From Paenibacillus sp. EZ-K15 (GTDB lineage: Bacteria > Bacillota > Bacilli > Paenibacillales > Paenibacillaceae), in the NCBI RefSeq assembly GCF_002573715.1, contig NZ_PDHM01000017.1, forward strand, positions 736,412 through 800,411: a stretch of DNA of 64,000 nucleotides. The letters run 5' to 3'. Every line of letters begins with the position of its first letter. Within the stretch, counting starts at the first letter, position 1. The notes beneath the pieces are model-generated. The model saw nothing but the letters and a program-made list of their open reading frames with translations. It was not told the origin of the DNA and made no database searches. The translations under genes and the position numbers were made by a program. Positions 7,338 through 16,076 of this stretch are shown here, one piece after another.

Positions 7338-8498
7338 TTACATTTCCGACAGCTGCACCCAGCGGCGCTCTTCAATGGATTTATCCACGGCTTCCAGCAC
7401 TGCCTGGCATTTCACGCCATCCTCGAAATTGGGCACAGGCTGCCTTCCCTCAGATATAGCGGTCGACAGCTCCAGAATTTCATGCGTAAAGGTGTGCTCG
7501 AAACCGATCGTATGTCCCGGAGGCCACCATGCTTCCATATAATCGTGAACGGGATCGGTTGCCAATACGCGGCGGAAGCCCTGAACATCCTCAGCGTCGG
7601 ATGTAAAGTAAACCTCCAGCTCATTCATCCGTTCAAAATCGAATTTTACACTGCCCAAGCTGCCGTTGATCTCGAAGGAGTTGGTGCTGCGGTGACCCGC
7701 AGCAAAGCGCGTCGCCTCAAAGCTGCCCAGCGCCCCGTTCTCAAAGCGGGTCATGAACAGCGTAGCGTCATCTACCGTCACTTTCCCCATGGGACCGCCT
7801 GTGCTTCCTTTTGCGCTTAACCCGGTCATCTCGCTGGCAATAGGACGCTCCTTGATAAAGGTTTCGCTCATTCCGATCACTTCCTGCATATCGCCGACCA
7901 GATAATGGGCGAGATCGATCAGGTGAGCACCAAGATCCCCATGCGATCCGGATCCCGCCACTTCCTTCTGCAACCTCCATACCAGCGGGAACTGCGGGTC
8001 CATGATCCAATCCTGCAAAAACCAGGCGCGAAAATGATAGATCTGACCCAATCTTCCACCTTCAACCAGCTTCTTGGCCAGTCTTACGGCTGGTGAAAAT
8101 CTATAGTTAAACCCGACCATATGGGTGACTCCCGCTTCTTGCGCAGCCTGCAGCATCTCTCTGGCGTCCGCCAAGGACAAAGCAAGCGGCTTCTCGCAAA
8201 ATATATGTTTGCCCGCCTTGGCCGCGGCAATGGCAATCTCCTTATGGGCATCGCTTGGAGCATTGATATCGATCAGATCGATATCTTCTCGACGGACAAG
8301 CTCCTTCCAATCGGTAACGCTTTCACTCCAGCCCAGCTGAACCGCCGCTGCTTGAACGGCCGACACATTACGGCCGCAGATCGCCACCATTTCTGGCTTC
8401 AGCGCCTCCGGAAAAAACATCGGGAGGCTCCGGTACGCATTGCTGTGGGCTTTACCCATAAATTTATAACCAATCATGCCGACACGTAATTGTTTCAT
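7338..8498 (-). CDS. Gfo/Idh/MocA family oxidoreductase
   Basis: A 386-aa NAD(P)-dependent dehydrogenase-like protein. The Rossmann motif is GMIGYKFMGKAHSNAY at the N-terminus, and the family EKP motif is at FCEKPLALSL. The catalytic-domain motif GSGSHGDLGAHLIDLAHYL (about residues 172-190) includes the conserved Asp and His. The start at 8498 is set by AAGGAGG 9 nt upstream; the longer frame to 8552 would overlap the upstream lacI-type gene. It is only distantly similar to the gene at 5428, so the operon supplies two different dehydrogenases. The C-terminal GHTIGFEHTFTHEI stretch is typical of inositol- and glycoside-linked members. Confidence 0.9.
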   Translation of the reverse strand: MKQLRVGMIGYKFMGKAHSNAYRSLPMFFPEALKPEMVAICGRNVSAVQAAAVQLGWSESVTDWKELVRREDIDLIDINAPSDAHKEIAIAAAKAGKHIFCEKPLALSLADAREMLQAAQEAGVTHMVGFNYRFSPAVRLAKKLVEGGRLGQIYHFRAWFLQDWIMDPQFPLVWRLQKEVAGSGSHGDLGAHLIDLAHYLVGDMQEVIGMSETFIKERPIASEMTGLSAKGSTGGPMGKVTVDDATLFMTRFENGALGSFEATRFAAGHRSTNSFEINGSLGSVKFDFERMNELEVYFTSDAEDVQGFRRVLATDPVHDYMEAWWPPGHTIGFEHTFTHEILELSTAISEGRQPVPNFEDGVKCQAVLEAVDKSIEERRWVQLSEM

Positions 8499-8523
8499 CT
8501 TTGATTCCTCCTTGAATAAGGGT

Positions 8524-9576
8524 TCATTGATTTCGATGAAGCGAAGAGGCACGGATTACCAGACGAGTTGGTAACTGGCGATGGAGCACTGCGTTCGTTA
8601 CGTTACCTTCTGGCAAATCGGAGACTTCCAGCATGCGAAGCACATGCTCCGCAGCAAGGCATCCCAGTTCATAGAACGGAACTCTCACGCTGGTAAGCGG
8701 CGGAGTGCACAGCTCGGCGGCATCCGAATCGTCATACCCGACAAAGGCAGGCATTCGCTCTTCTGAAATGCCTAATGCCCGCAGTCCCTGCTGAAGTCCA
8801 ATCGCCATGCGGTCATTGGCGGCAAATACGGCTTCAATCCGGTCCAGCTTCCCGGCGATTAACTCGGCCGCGGCATAACCGCTTTTGCGGCTGAAGTTGC
8901 CTTCGAACAGCAAGGATTCATCCAGCACGATTCCCGCTTCATTCAGTGCCCGGGCGTACCCCTTCAACCGGTCGCGACTGTTGGAATACTGAGGCGGCCC
9001 ATTCAGAAAAGCAATCTTCCGGAATCCCTGCTGCGTCAAGTGATGAACAGCTTGATAGCTACCATCCACATGATCGGCATCCATAACGTGAAACGCCTCG
9101 CCGTCAAAGTATTGATTAATCAGGCAATAGGGGTGATCCGCTTCACTCAGCTGTTTGATGGCCGCACGTTCGCCTTCTTCATCCCGGGCGCCCAGAATAA
9201 TGCAGGCATCAACCTTCTGGGTTCGGAACAGGTTCAAGTAGTCCATCGAACCGCCGGGCTCACGGAACAGCATCAACAGGTCATATTGACTCTCCAACGC
9301 CTTACTGCCAATACCGCTCAATATTTCGGAAAAATAGTAAGCGGAGAATATACGAGCCTTCGGCAGGTAGGGCATGATGACGCCCAGGTTACCGCTTCTT
9401 CGACGGGCAAAACTTCGAGCAAGCGCACTCGGGGTATACCCGAGCTGATCCGCCGCTTCCAGCACCCGCTGCTTGGTCTCCTCCTTCATTGGTCCGACCC
9501 CATTCAGTACACGGGATACCGTTGCTTCCGAAACGCCGGCAAGCTTTGCAACTTCTTTACGACTAGCGATATTCAT
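8524..9576 (-). CDS. LacI family transcriptional regulator
   Basis: A 350-aa repressor. The N-terminal HTH and hinge (residues ~3-50) read ASRKEVAKLAGVSEATVSRVLNG and GYTPSALARSFA, diagnostic for LacI/GalR proteins. The periplasmic-binding-protein-like effector domain follows, with SRDRLKGYARAL and FVGYDDSDAAELCTPPLTSV. Start: ATG at 9576 behind GCAGGAGG; the TTG one codon earlier is too close to the Shine-Dalgarno. It is the first gene of the operon with two Gfo/Idh genes and ThuA. A perfect palindrome overlaps its own promoter, so autoregulation and control of the operon by an unknown sugar are likely. Confidence 0.92.
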   Translation of the reverse strand: MNIASRKEVAKLAGVSEATVSRVLNGVGPMKEETKQRVLEAADQLGYTPSALARSFARRRSGNLGVIMPYLPKARIFSAYYFSEILSGIGSKALESQYDLLMLFREPGGSMDYLNLFRTQKVDACIILGARDEEGERAAIKQLSEADHPYCLINQYFDGEAFHVMDADHVDGSYQAVHHLTQQGFRKIAFLNGPPQYSNSRDRLKGYARALNEAGIVLDESLLFEGNFSRKSGYAAAELIAGKLDRIEAVFAANDRMAIGLQQGLRALGISEERMPAFVGYDDSDAAELCTPPLTSVRVPFYELGCLAAEHVLRMLEVSDLPEGNVTNAVLHRQLPTRLVIRASSLHRNQ

Positions 9577-9593
9577 CAAGCCTCCTGCAATTT

Positions 9594-9609
9594 ATGTACG
9601 CGCGTACAT
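9594..9609. promoter_or_regulatory. LacI-type operator (perfect 16-bp palindrome)
   Basis: ATGTACGCGCGTACAT is a perfect palindrome with a central CG, as in LacI/CcpA-family operators. It sits 18 bp before the regulator ATG and directly after the predicted -10 element, where bound repressor would block transcription. Confidence 0.7.
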
Positions 9610-9636
9610 TTTCTCATGGAGCCTTTCTGTTGTCAA
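9608..9636 (-). promoter_or_regulatory. Promoter of the LacI-Gfo/Idh-ThuA operon
   Basis: On the minus strand there is a perfect TTGACA (9631-9636), a 17-nt spacer and a weak GAAAAT -10 (9608-9613). The -10 touches the 16-bp palindrome, consistent with repression. Confidence 0.55.
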
Positions 9637-9897
9637 CCGCCTTAATCTAATTTCATGTATGATAGGGCACCAAGAACGCTGCTGCGGTTCTCCATGATCC
9701 TGATGCCGATCGATCCTCGGCGGTACCATCATGCTTCTGCGATAGTCTCATACTGCTTCTAGTATTAGAGCGTCCGCATCGATTATCCTTTGTTGCGAAC
9801 GTTCTTTTTCTGTCCTCCTGATTCCCGCGGATTTCATGCAGCAAAATTGTTCTTGCACCATCATTTGAGATATGCAATAATCATCTCCAGACACTTA

Positions 9898-9911
9898 TTA
9901 AACTCGTTTAA
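9898..9911. promoter_or_regulatory. Inverted repeat upstream of the ROK regulator, candidate operator
   Basis: TTAAAC-TC-GTTTAA is a perfect inverted repeat placed about 20 bp before the regulator start. AT-rich TTTA-type half sites are typical of XylR/ROK repressors. The rest of the ~275-bp gap (9653-9897) shows no gene that can be supported. Confidence 0.45.
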
Positions 9912-9929
9912 AAAGGTGAGGAAGTGGTG

Positions 9930-10973
9930 ATGACAACGCGCAAAGAAGCTTTACCCACACCGCAATCCATGAAATACGCCGTGCGGCGCGCGCTCCGATC
10001 TTCCCTGCTGGAGCTCGGCAGCGGAACCAAAGCGGAGCTAAGTGATCGGCTCGGCATCAGCTTTCCTACGGTGAGCAAAGTTCTGGAACAGATGGCGCAG
10101 GAAGGCGAGGTCACCCTGCTCGGACTGGATGAGTCCAGCGGCGGCAGGCGTGCAAACCGCTACGCTTTTAACCCGGACTATATGCTGGGTCTCGCCGTTT
10201 ATTATGAGAAGGAGCAGAGCGTATATACCATTTTTAATTGGAACGGCGATCTGATCGAACGGAAAGCTGAAGACGGCATACTTCAGCTTGGACCGGAAGC
10301 GCTGGCTTCCCAGCTAGGAAGCTGGATCCACCGTTATCCGAAGATCCGCTCGATTGCGGTCGGCATGCCGGCTGCGGTGCGAGATGGCGTCATTTTTCAC
10401 GTACCGCTGTACGGGACATTCCAGGATTACGACCTCAAATCTTACCTGGAGAACCTGCTCTCCATTCCTGTCATCGTGGAGAATGACATGAATGCTGCCG
10501 TGCTTGGCTATCAGAATCTGAGCCGCTCGGAGGAGGCTTCCCTGGTATACGTGTATCTCGGACATAATGGACCGGGGGCGGGACTGCTGATCAACGGAAA
10601 CGTCGTTCGGGGCAGGTCGTTCTTCACGGGTGAGATCGGCTATGTACCGATGAGCAAGGACAACAATTTTCATGATGTATTGGACCGTAAAGGTTCCGTC
10701 ATGAGCAGTCTCATCGAGCCGGATGAGGAGCAAATCGATGCGTTAAGCCGATTAAGCGCCGCCTTCACCGCGATTCTCAATCCGGATGCCATTCTGTGGT
10801 GTGAGCATAACCTTCTGCCCTCCACCCTGCTCTCCGTTAAAAACCGGGCTTCCGCCTACGTACCGGAGCGGCATCTGCCCGAAATGCTGCTTCGCGAGTG
10901 GGAACATGACTATATAGCCGGCCTGCAGAGACTTGCTCTGGATATGATGATATCCGATACTAGTGCAATGTAA
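9930..10973 (+). CDS. ROK family transcriptional regulator (XylR-like)
   Basis: A 347-aa protein with an N-terminal winged HTH (residues ~12-70: GTKAELSDRLGISFPTVSKVL) and a ROK domain. Motifs visible are IAVGMPAAVRDG, IVENDMNAAVLGY and the FTGEIGYVPM region. The zinc-binding CxCGxxGCxE motif of sugar-kinase ROK proteins is absent, so it is a regulator and not a kinase. Two GTG codons precede the ATG at 9930; GGTGAGG is 8 nt upstream of that ATG, which decides the start. It lies 29 bp before an MFS gene on the same strand and probably controls it in response to a sugar. Confidence 0.88.
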   Translation: MTTRKEALPTPQSMKYAVRRALRSSLLELGSGTKAELSDRLGISFPTVSKVLEQMAQEGEVTLLGLDESSGGRRANRYAFNPDYMLGLAVYYEKEQSVYTIFNWNGDLIERKAEDGILQLGPEALASQLGSWIHRYPKIRSIAVGMPAAVRDGVIFHVPLYGTFQDYDLKSYLENLLSIPVIVENDMNAAVLGYQNLSRSEEASLVYVYLGHNGPGAGLLINGNVVRGRSFFTGEIGYVPMSKDNNFHDVLDRKGSVMSSLIEPDEEQIDALSRLSAAFTAILNPDAILWCEHNLLPSTLLSVKNRASAYVPERHLPEMLLREWEHDYIAGLQRLALDMMISDTSAM

Positions 10974-11002
10974 AATTCAACGATGACGATTGGGGAATAA
11001 CC

Positions 11003-12256
11003 GTGAATACAGACCTTCATACGAAAGCAAAACCTAAATTCAGCAAAGACTACACCCTTCATTTGGCAACCATCTTTCTCGGCTTTATCATTTTCGGAAT
11101 ATCGGAAAATATTAAGGGACCCGCCATTCCAAGGATTCAATTCGATTTCCACCTGGATGAAATGCAGATCGGTACCTTGCTATCGCTGAACGCCCTCGGG
11201 TACTTGATTGCCTGCTCTTTCACCGCGCTGTTAACCCGGAAGATCGGGATCAAGTGGGTCAGCATGGCTGCCTTCGGCTCGATGGCCATCTCGGGTGTGT
11301 TGATCTTCCTGTCGCACAGCTACCCAATGTTTACCGCATCCTACTTCTTCATGTACATTGGAAACGGGATGCTGGAGATCGGCCTTGCCATATTGGCGGC
11401 CCGGATCTTTGTGCGAAACACAGGCACGATGATGAACCTGTCCCATTTCTTCTACGGAATCAGCTCAACCGTGGCGCCGATGATTGCATCCGGCCTGATG
11501 ACCGTAACCGTGTTTAATTACACGCTGGACTGGCGGGGCATGTATCTCGCCATGCTGATGTTATCCATACTGCCGATGATCCCGGCACTCATGAGTAAGT
11601 TTCCCGGGGACGATCTGTCCGAAACGGAACGAACTCCGCTTAAGTTATTAGTTAAAGATCCTGCGCTGTGGCTGGTCGTTATGATTCTATCCTTCGGTGT
11701 TGTATCGGAGATGGCCGTTGGCGGTTGGCTCGTAAACTTTCTTGAAAAATCATACAAATGGGAACCTACGGCTGCAGCCGGGATGCTGTCCGCCTTCTTC
11801 CTCTGCTTCTCGGCAGCACGCCTGCTGCTTGGCCCGATAACGGATCGGATTGGCTTTACGCTGTCCATCATCATCCTGTCCGCGTTGACCGGAGTATGTA
11901 CGTTTGTCGCAATCTTTGGCGGGGAATCCTATGCCTTCCTGTTTGCGGCTGCAGGTATTGGAATTGCTCCGATTTATCCGACGGTCATGGCTCTTATTGC
12001 GAAAAGATATCCGAAAGAGAGTGACACCGCCATTACGTTCATCGTCACCATGATGGGAGTCGGCAGCGTTATCGGCAACTACGCAATCGGAGCGATCACG
12101 AACGGATTCAAGCAAATGTACGGCAGCGGGACAGAGCTCGGATTACTGCGCGGGCTGCAGGCAGGCTATGGCTTTATCGGATTGTGTGCCATCCTATGCT
12201 CACTCTTCGGCATCATTCTGTACCGTTATTTAAAAGTTCGTAAGCAATTGGTTTAA
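11003..12256 (+). CDS. MFS transporter, probably for sugar or glycoside uptake
   Basis: A 417-aa integral membrane protein with about 12 predicted helices. It starts with a GTG codon. The loop LLTRKIGIKW after helix 2 and RLLLGPITDRIGF in the second half match the MFS loop signature, and ENIKGPAIPRI in helix 1 resembles the FucP-type sugar:proton symporter branch. It follows the ROK regulator with a 29-bp gap and is convergent with a GH35 beta-galactosidase, so import of a galactoside or breakdown product is a reasonable inference. A bidirectional hairpin lies directly downstream. Confidence 0.85.
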   Translation: MNTDLHTKAKPKFSKDYTLHLATIFLGFIIFGISENIKGPAIPRIQFDFHLDEMQIGTLLSLNALGYLIACSFTALLTRKIGIKWVSMAAFGSMAISGVLIFLSHSYPMFTASYFFMYIGNGMLEIGLAILAARIFVRNTGTMMNLSHFFYGISSTVAPMIASGLMTVTVFNYTLDWRGMYLAMLMLSILPMIPALMSKFPGDDLSETERTPLKLLVKDPALWLVVMILSFGVVSEMAVGGWLVNFLEKSYKWEPTAAAGMLSAFFLCFSAARLLLGPITDRIGFTLSIIILSALTGVCTFVAIFGGESYAFLFAAAGIGIAPIYPTVMALIAKRYPKESDTAITFIVTMMGVGSVIGNYAIGAITNGFKQMYGSGTELGLLRGLQAGYGFIGLCAILCSLFGIILYRYLKVRKQLV

Positions 12257-12270
12257 TCCTTTGAACACTA

Positions 12271-12309
12271 AAGGGAGCCCTCTCATGAGTACAAGAGGGC
12301 TCCCTTTTA
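12271..12309 (+). terminator. Terminator between the MFS and GH35 genes
   Basis: AAGGGAGCCCTCT (12271-12283) pairs perfectly with AGAGGGCTCCCTT (12294-12306), followed by T residues. It separates convergent genes and may act in both directions. Confidence 0.85.
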
Positions 12310-12342
12310 TTCATTATTCTCGTTTGTCTACCCACACCCTCA

Positions 12343-14106
12343 TTAGCCTAAGTCGGGTTGATCAACAAGTTCGATGCTTGCTGTTTCGGTATGATGCAGC
12401 TCAAACACAAAGATTTCATTACGCCCCTGCTTCAGCAGCGGTCCAGGCAGATAAAGCGCTGCTTGCGGTCCTTGTTCCCAGTAACGCCCCAGGTTAAATC
12501 CATTAACCCAGACGACCCCTTTTCCCCATCCGTCCAAGCGGATAAACGTATCGCCAATGTCATCCACCGAGAATTCACCCCGATAGAAGGTAGGACGATC
12601 CCGCTGTTCAAGCGGACCCGCAAGCGGTTGAAACGGTGCCGCATTCGGATTCTCAAGCGGCAAAGGATAGATGCTCCAGTCATACAGGAACTGGTTGTTC
12701 ATCCGGACTCCCTCAGTGATTCCTTTATAGTCCTTCAGCTTCGGGCCGTAATTGATACGCCCCATATTCTCGACAACGATCTCAAGCCGAGCCCCGGCTG
12801 CCGGAACATCGATCTGCAGGGCTTGGGGATTCCAGCGTTCGACCGTTCCCTGATACTTACCGTCCAGGAATACCTGTGCCCGGTCATGCACTTCTTGCAG
12901 ATACAGCGATTCTCCTTGACGAGGTCCGGAGATATCCGTTGTGTAAACGATGAAGCCATAACTTTGACCCAGCAGTTCCATCGGTACAGGTGTCGTACGT
13001 TTCACCGGATCGGATAGAACTGGCAGATGCTCCAGCAAGTCGGCATAATGCGTCATGCGAACCGAACCATAGCTATTTTTCTTGACGGACTGAGGCAGAC
13101 TTGGGAAATCCGAGAGCTCTTTCCCCTGATGCTTCGCAATCGCGCTGCGAATGGCCTCGTATTTAGCTGTTACATCCCCGCACTCCGAAATAGGGGCATC
13201 ATAATCGTAGCTAGTTATCGTGGGCTCATACTTCTCGTGAAAATTCGCCCCGTTATAAAATCCGAAATTCGTTCCGCCATGAAACATATAGAAGTTCACG
13301 GATGCATTCAAGTCCAGCATCTTCTTGAACACGGCGGCAGCATCTTCCGCGTCCCGGGTATGATGGGGTTTCAGCCAATGATCAAACCATCCATTCCAGT
13401 ATTCCATGCACATCAGAGGGTCTTCTGCGCGATATTCCCGCAGTTTGGCAAAAGCCTCCTCGGTTCTTGAACCAAAATTGACGGTGGCAAGCACGCCTGG
13501 AACGGTTCCCCCTTGCAGCATCCCGTCGGTGGGACCATCCGAAGTAAACAGCAATACATCTACGCCCCGTTTGATCAAGCCATCCTTCAAATACTCCAGA
13601 TATGCCGTATCATTACCGTAGCTCCCGTACTCGTTCTCGATTTGCATGGCAATCACCGGACCTCCATTGGAGGTTAATAACGGAACCAGCCGCGGAATCA
13701 GTTCATCATAATAATGGTCAACCTTCTCCAGATATACCGGATCCATGCATCGCAGATGGATATCCGGATACTGCAGCAGCCAGGACGGAAGCCCGCCAAA
13801 TTCCCATTCTGCGCATATGTAAGGGCTTGGTCGAAGTATCACATGCAGTCCGAGATCGCCGGCAATTTGGACGAATCTCTCCAAATCGGCGATACCATCA
13901 AACGTAAATTGTCCTTCCTTAGGTTCATGCAAATTCCACGGAATATAGCTTTCCACGGTGTTCAATCCACAGCTTTTCAGCTTCATCAGCCTGTCTTCCC
14001 AATATTCCGGTACGATCCGAAAATAATGTACGGCACCCGACAAAATCTGGATCGGCTCATCCCCGAGCACGAACTGTTGATTAACCGCTTTCAATTGAGC
14101 TTTCAT
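12343..14106 (-). CDS. Beta-galactosidase, glycoside hydrolase family 35
   Basis: A 587-aa enzyme that removes non-reducing beta-galactosyl residues with retention. The (beta/alpha)8 domain holds SGAVHYFRIVPEYWEDRL near the start, the acid/base in QIENEYGSYG (Glu159) and the nucleophile in CMEYWNGWFDHW (Glu235). The C-terminal jelly-roll domains include GWGKGVVWVNGFNLGRYW. There is no signal peptide, so the substrate is probably an imported oligosaccharide. The start at 14106 is set by GGGAGG 9 nt upstream; the longer frame to 14154 lacks a ribosome binding site. It is divergent from an AraC-type regulator that may control it. Confidence 0.93.
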   Translation of the reverse strand: MKAQLKAVNQQFVLGDEPIQILSGAVHYFRIVPEYWEDRLMKLKSCGLNTVESYIPWNLHEPKEGQFTFDGIADLERFVQIAGDLGLHVILRPSPYICAEWEFGGLPSWLLQYPDIHLRCMDPVYLEKVDHYYDELIPRLVPLLTSNGGPVIAMQIENEYGSYGNDTAYLEYLKDGLIKRGVDVLLFTSDGPTDGMLQGGTVPGVLATVNFGSRTEEAFAKLREYRAEDPLMCMEYWNGWFDHWLKPHHTRDAEDAAAVFKKMLDLNASVNFYMFHGGTNFGFYNGANFHEKYEPTITSYDYDAPISECGDVTAKYEAIRSAIAKHQGKELSDFPSLPQSVKKNSYGSVRMTHYADLLEHLPVLSDPVKRTTPVPMELLGQSYGFIVYTTDISGPRQGESLYLQEVHDRAQVFLDGKYQGTVERWNPQALQIDVPAAGARLEIVVENMGRINYGPKLKDYKGITEGVRMNNQFLYDWSIYPLPLENPNAAPFQPLAGPLEQRDRPTFYRGEFSVDDIGDTFIRLDGWGKGVVWVNGFNLGRYWEQGPQAALYLPGPLLKQGRNEIFVFELHHTETASIELVDQPDLG

Positions 14107-14298
14107 ATCCTGTTTCCTCCCTGCTCGTATCATTTCGCTTTCTATTATCATCATCTATCAAAAGCTCGTGCTGCTCAATCTCCAAATGGAGCATTCTTTA
14201 TACCTTTTGTGCCGAATATTCAGAATCGCAAGCTCCTATTATGATAATATATATGGCATAATCACTGGAATTTTCGATGCCAAAGGAGCCTGACCATT

Positions 14299-15213
14299 AT
14301 GGATATCGCTTTTCGCTTTCCTAATATGATTCACACGCTTCAAGTAACAGGATGCCTTTTTGATTCCCATCCACCCGGTTGGAGTTATCCGAGGCATCAT
14401 CATCATCTGTTCGAGCTGCTGTACTGTCTGGAGGGTGAGGTCCTGCAGGAAATTCATCGGGAGTCTTTTACGCTGCGGCAAGGAGAATGGCTTCTGATCA
14501 AATCCGGAGTTCCCCATCAAACCACGAATCTGGCGAGCGGACCATATGGATACTTTAATGTTCATTTTGATCTCGATGATCAGGAAATTCGGAGTTTATT
14601 GTCCGCCGCCCCTTACCGTCACATTCGCCAGCAGGAAAGCGAACACAGCAATCTGAAGGGATACGTCCAAGAGCTGGAGGGAATCGTTCGACGGAGTCAG
14701 CCGGCACCCCATTCGCTTCACCCGGAGAACCCAAGGGCGGAATACAATCTCACCTTTGAAGACAGGCTGCTGCTCCAGTCCTATACATTGCTCATCATCC
14801 ACGATGTGCTCTCACTTCTCAAGGTGCAGGATGAAGTCAAGCTGCCTTCGTCAACACAGGCTGCAGCAGGCTCGCATAAACCGTCTTCCTTGCATGCTGC
14901 CGATGCGGCGCATGCCATAGAAGAGAAATTATCATCAGGGCTCACAGAGGAGATCTCTGTCGCAGCGGTATCCAAAGAGCTTAATTTAAGCCGCAGCCAA
15001 TGCAGCAAGCTGTTTCGCCAGGTTTACGGAATATCGCCAAGACAATATATCAGCCGTCAAAAGCTCACCCTAGCCAAGGAACTGCTGGTCACGACCCATC
15101 TGCCAATGACGGCGATCGCAGACAAACTCGGTTTTCGCTCAGCCAGCCATTTTTCAAGACAATTCCGCCGCTGGACTGGGCAGTCGCCAACCGAATACCG
15201 TCCCAGACACTAA
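14299..15213 (+). CDS. AraC family transcriptional regulator
   Basis: A 304-aa regulator. The N-terminal cupin sensor domain (residues ~15-90) contains HPPGWSYPRHHHHLFELLYC and SGVPHQTTN. The C-terminal double HTH (about residues 205-300) contains VAAVSKELNLSRSQCSKLFR, GISPRQYISRQKL and FRSASHFSRQFRRWTGQSPTEYR, the family signature. AAAGGAG lies upstream of the ATG. It is transcribed away from the GH35 gene across a 192-bp gap, the usual arrangement for a local activator responding to the galactoside. No specific operator could be identified by eye. Confidence 0.92.
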   Translation: MDIAFRFPNMIHTLQVTGCLFDSHPPGWSYPRHHHHLFELLYCLEGEVLQEIHRESFTLRQGEWLLIKSGVPHQTTNLASGPYGYFNVHFDLDDQEIRSLLSAAPYRHIRQQESEHSNLKGYVQELEGIVRRSQPAPHSLHPENPRAEYNLTFEDRLLLQSYTLLIIHDVLSLLKVQDEVKLPSSTQAAAGSHKPSSLHAADAAHAIEEKLSSGLTEEISVAAVSKELNLSRSQCSKLFRQVYGISPRQYISRQKLTLAKELLVTTHLPMTAIADKLGFRSASHFSRQFRRWTGQSPTEYRPRH

Positions 15214-15235
15214 ATAGTGGAATTTGATTAATTTT

Positions 15236-15275
15236 AGTAAGTTACTTGACAATTGACAGCATTATTGAGTATGAT
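15236..15275 (+). promoter_or_regulatory. doxX promoter with overlapping inverted repeat
   Basis: TTGACA (15246-15251), an 18-nt spacer and TATGAT (15270-15275) form a good SigA promoter. AGTAA-G-TTACT (15236-15246) is an inverted repeat touching the -35. Related CatR/YodB redox repressors bind GTAA..TTAC sites upstream of DoxX-type genes in Bacillus; that link is inference. Confidence 0.6.
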
Positions 15276-15349
15276 ACAATCTATAGTTTCAGCTATACAA
15301 AAGTTAGTTGATAACAATTAAAAACAAAAACAAGGAGCTGTTACCATTC

Positions 15350-15742
15350 ATGCGTAGTTATTCTTCTACGGGTACATTTATTATTCGAGTTATTCTGGGG
15401 GTCATCTTTTTGGCTCACGGTTTGGATAAATTCCAGAGCGGCATCGGAAATATCGAGGGCTTTTTCGCAAGTTTGGGTATCCCCGCATTCATGGCGTCCG
15501 TAGTGGCCATTATCGAAATTGTGGGCGGTATTGCACTGATTATCGGTTTGGGAACGAGAATTGCCTCCCTTATTCTTGGCGTTGTGCTTGTCGTTGCTAT
15601 TTTTCAGGCCAAGTTGGGCATGGGCTTCCTAAATGGCTATGAATTGGATATAGCGCTGCTCGCAATGGCTGTCCACCTTGCCCTTAGCGGCAGCAGCCTG
15701 CTCTCAGTTGATTCATTGTTTAGCAAGAAGAACAAAGCCTAA
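15350..15742 (+). CDS. DoxX family membrane protein
   Basis: A 130-aa protein with four predicted helices and the family opening FIIRVILGVIFLAHGLDKFQ, followed by GIPAFMASVVAIIEIVGGIALIIGLGTR. DoxX/CatD proteins are linked to quinone and thiol stress resistance in Firmicutes, often with a catechol dioxygenase partner, which is absent here. The start at 15350 gives the normal family N-terminus; AAGGAG is 12 nt upstream, slightly long. The in-frame TTG at 15308 has no ribosome binding site. Downstream lie the tandem repeats and a terminator. Confidence 0.88.
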   Translation: MRSYSSTGTFIIRVILGVIFLAHGLDKFQSGIGNIEGFFASLGIPAFMASVVAIIEIVGGIALIIGLGTRIASLILGVVLVVAIFQAKLGMGFLNGYELDIALLAMAVHLALSGSSLLSVDSLFSKKNKA

Positions 15743-15787
15743 AGTAAACGCAAAGGCTCGCCGGTATCCGAGGCGACGACCTCATGT

Positions 15788-16009
15788 AAGAAAAACTTCT
15801 ATCGACGTACTCTCAAAGAAGACAGACCGCGTTTAGCGGTAGTTTTTCTTGCGATATCAGGCAGCAGATCCTTCGAAGTTTATACTTTCTGACATCTAAA
15901 GAAAAACGTCTATCGACGTACTCTCAAAGAAGACAGACCGCATTTAGCGATAGTTTTTCTTGCGATATCAGGCAGCAGATCCTTCGAAGTTTATACTTTC
16001 TGATATCTT
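15788..16009. repeat. Tandem pair of ~111-bp intergenic repeat units (locus 2)
   Basis: Units begin at about 15800 and 15911 (period 111). The sequence is clearly homologous to locus 1, though it has diverged in the spacer parts. In unit 1, AAGAAAAA/TTTTTCTT and CTATCG/CGGTAG can pair with one U-G. In unit 2 the same stems are AAGAAAAA (15899-15906)/TTTTTCTT (15954-15961) and CTATCG (15910-15915)/CGATAG (15948-15953). The second hairpin GATATCAG/CTGATATC is at 15964-15971 and 16000-16007. No open frame fits. Confidence 0.85.
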
Positions 16010-16014
16010 AAAAA

Positions 16015-16068
16015 AGCCGTACCTGACGATCAGACTCCCATGACCCTGATCCAGGTACGGCTCTTTTT
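16015..16068. terminator. Bidirectional terminator between doxX/repeat locus and MFS gene
   Basis: AGCCGTACCTG (16015-16025) pairs perfectly with CAGGTACGGCT (16052-16062). There is a T run on the plus strand after it and an A run before it, so it can serve both the repeat/doxX transcript and the convergent MFS gene. Confidence 0.85.
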
Positions 16069-16076
16069 ATAACATG

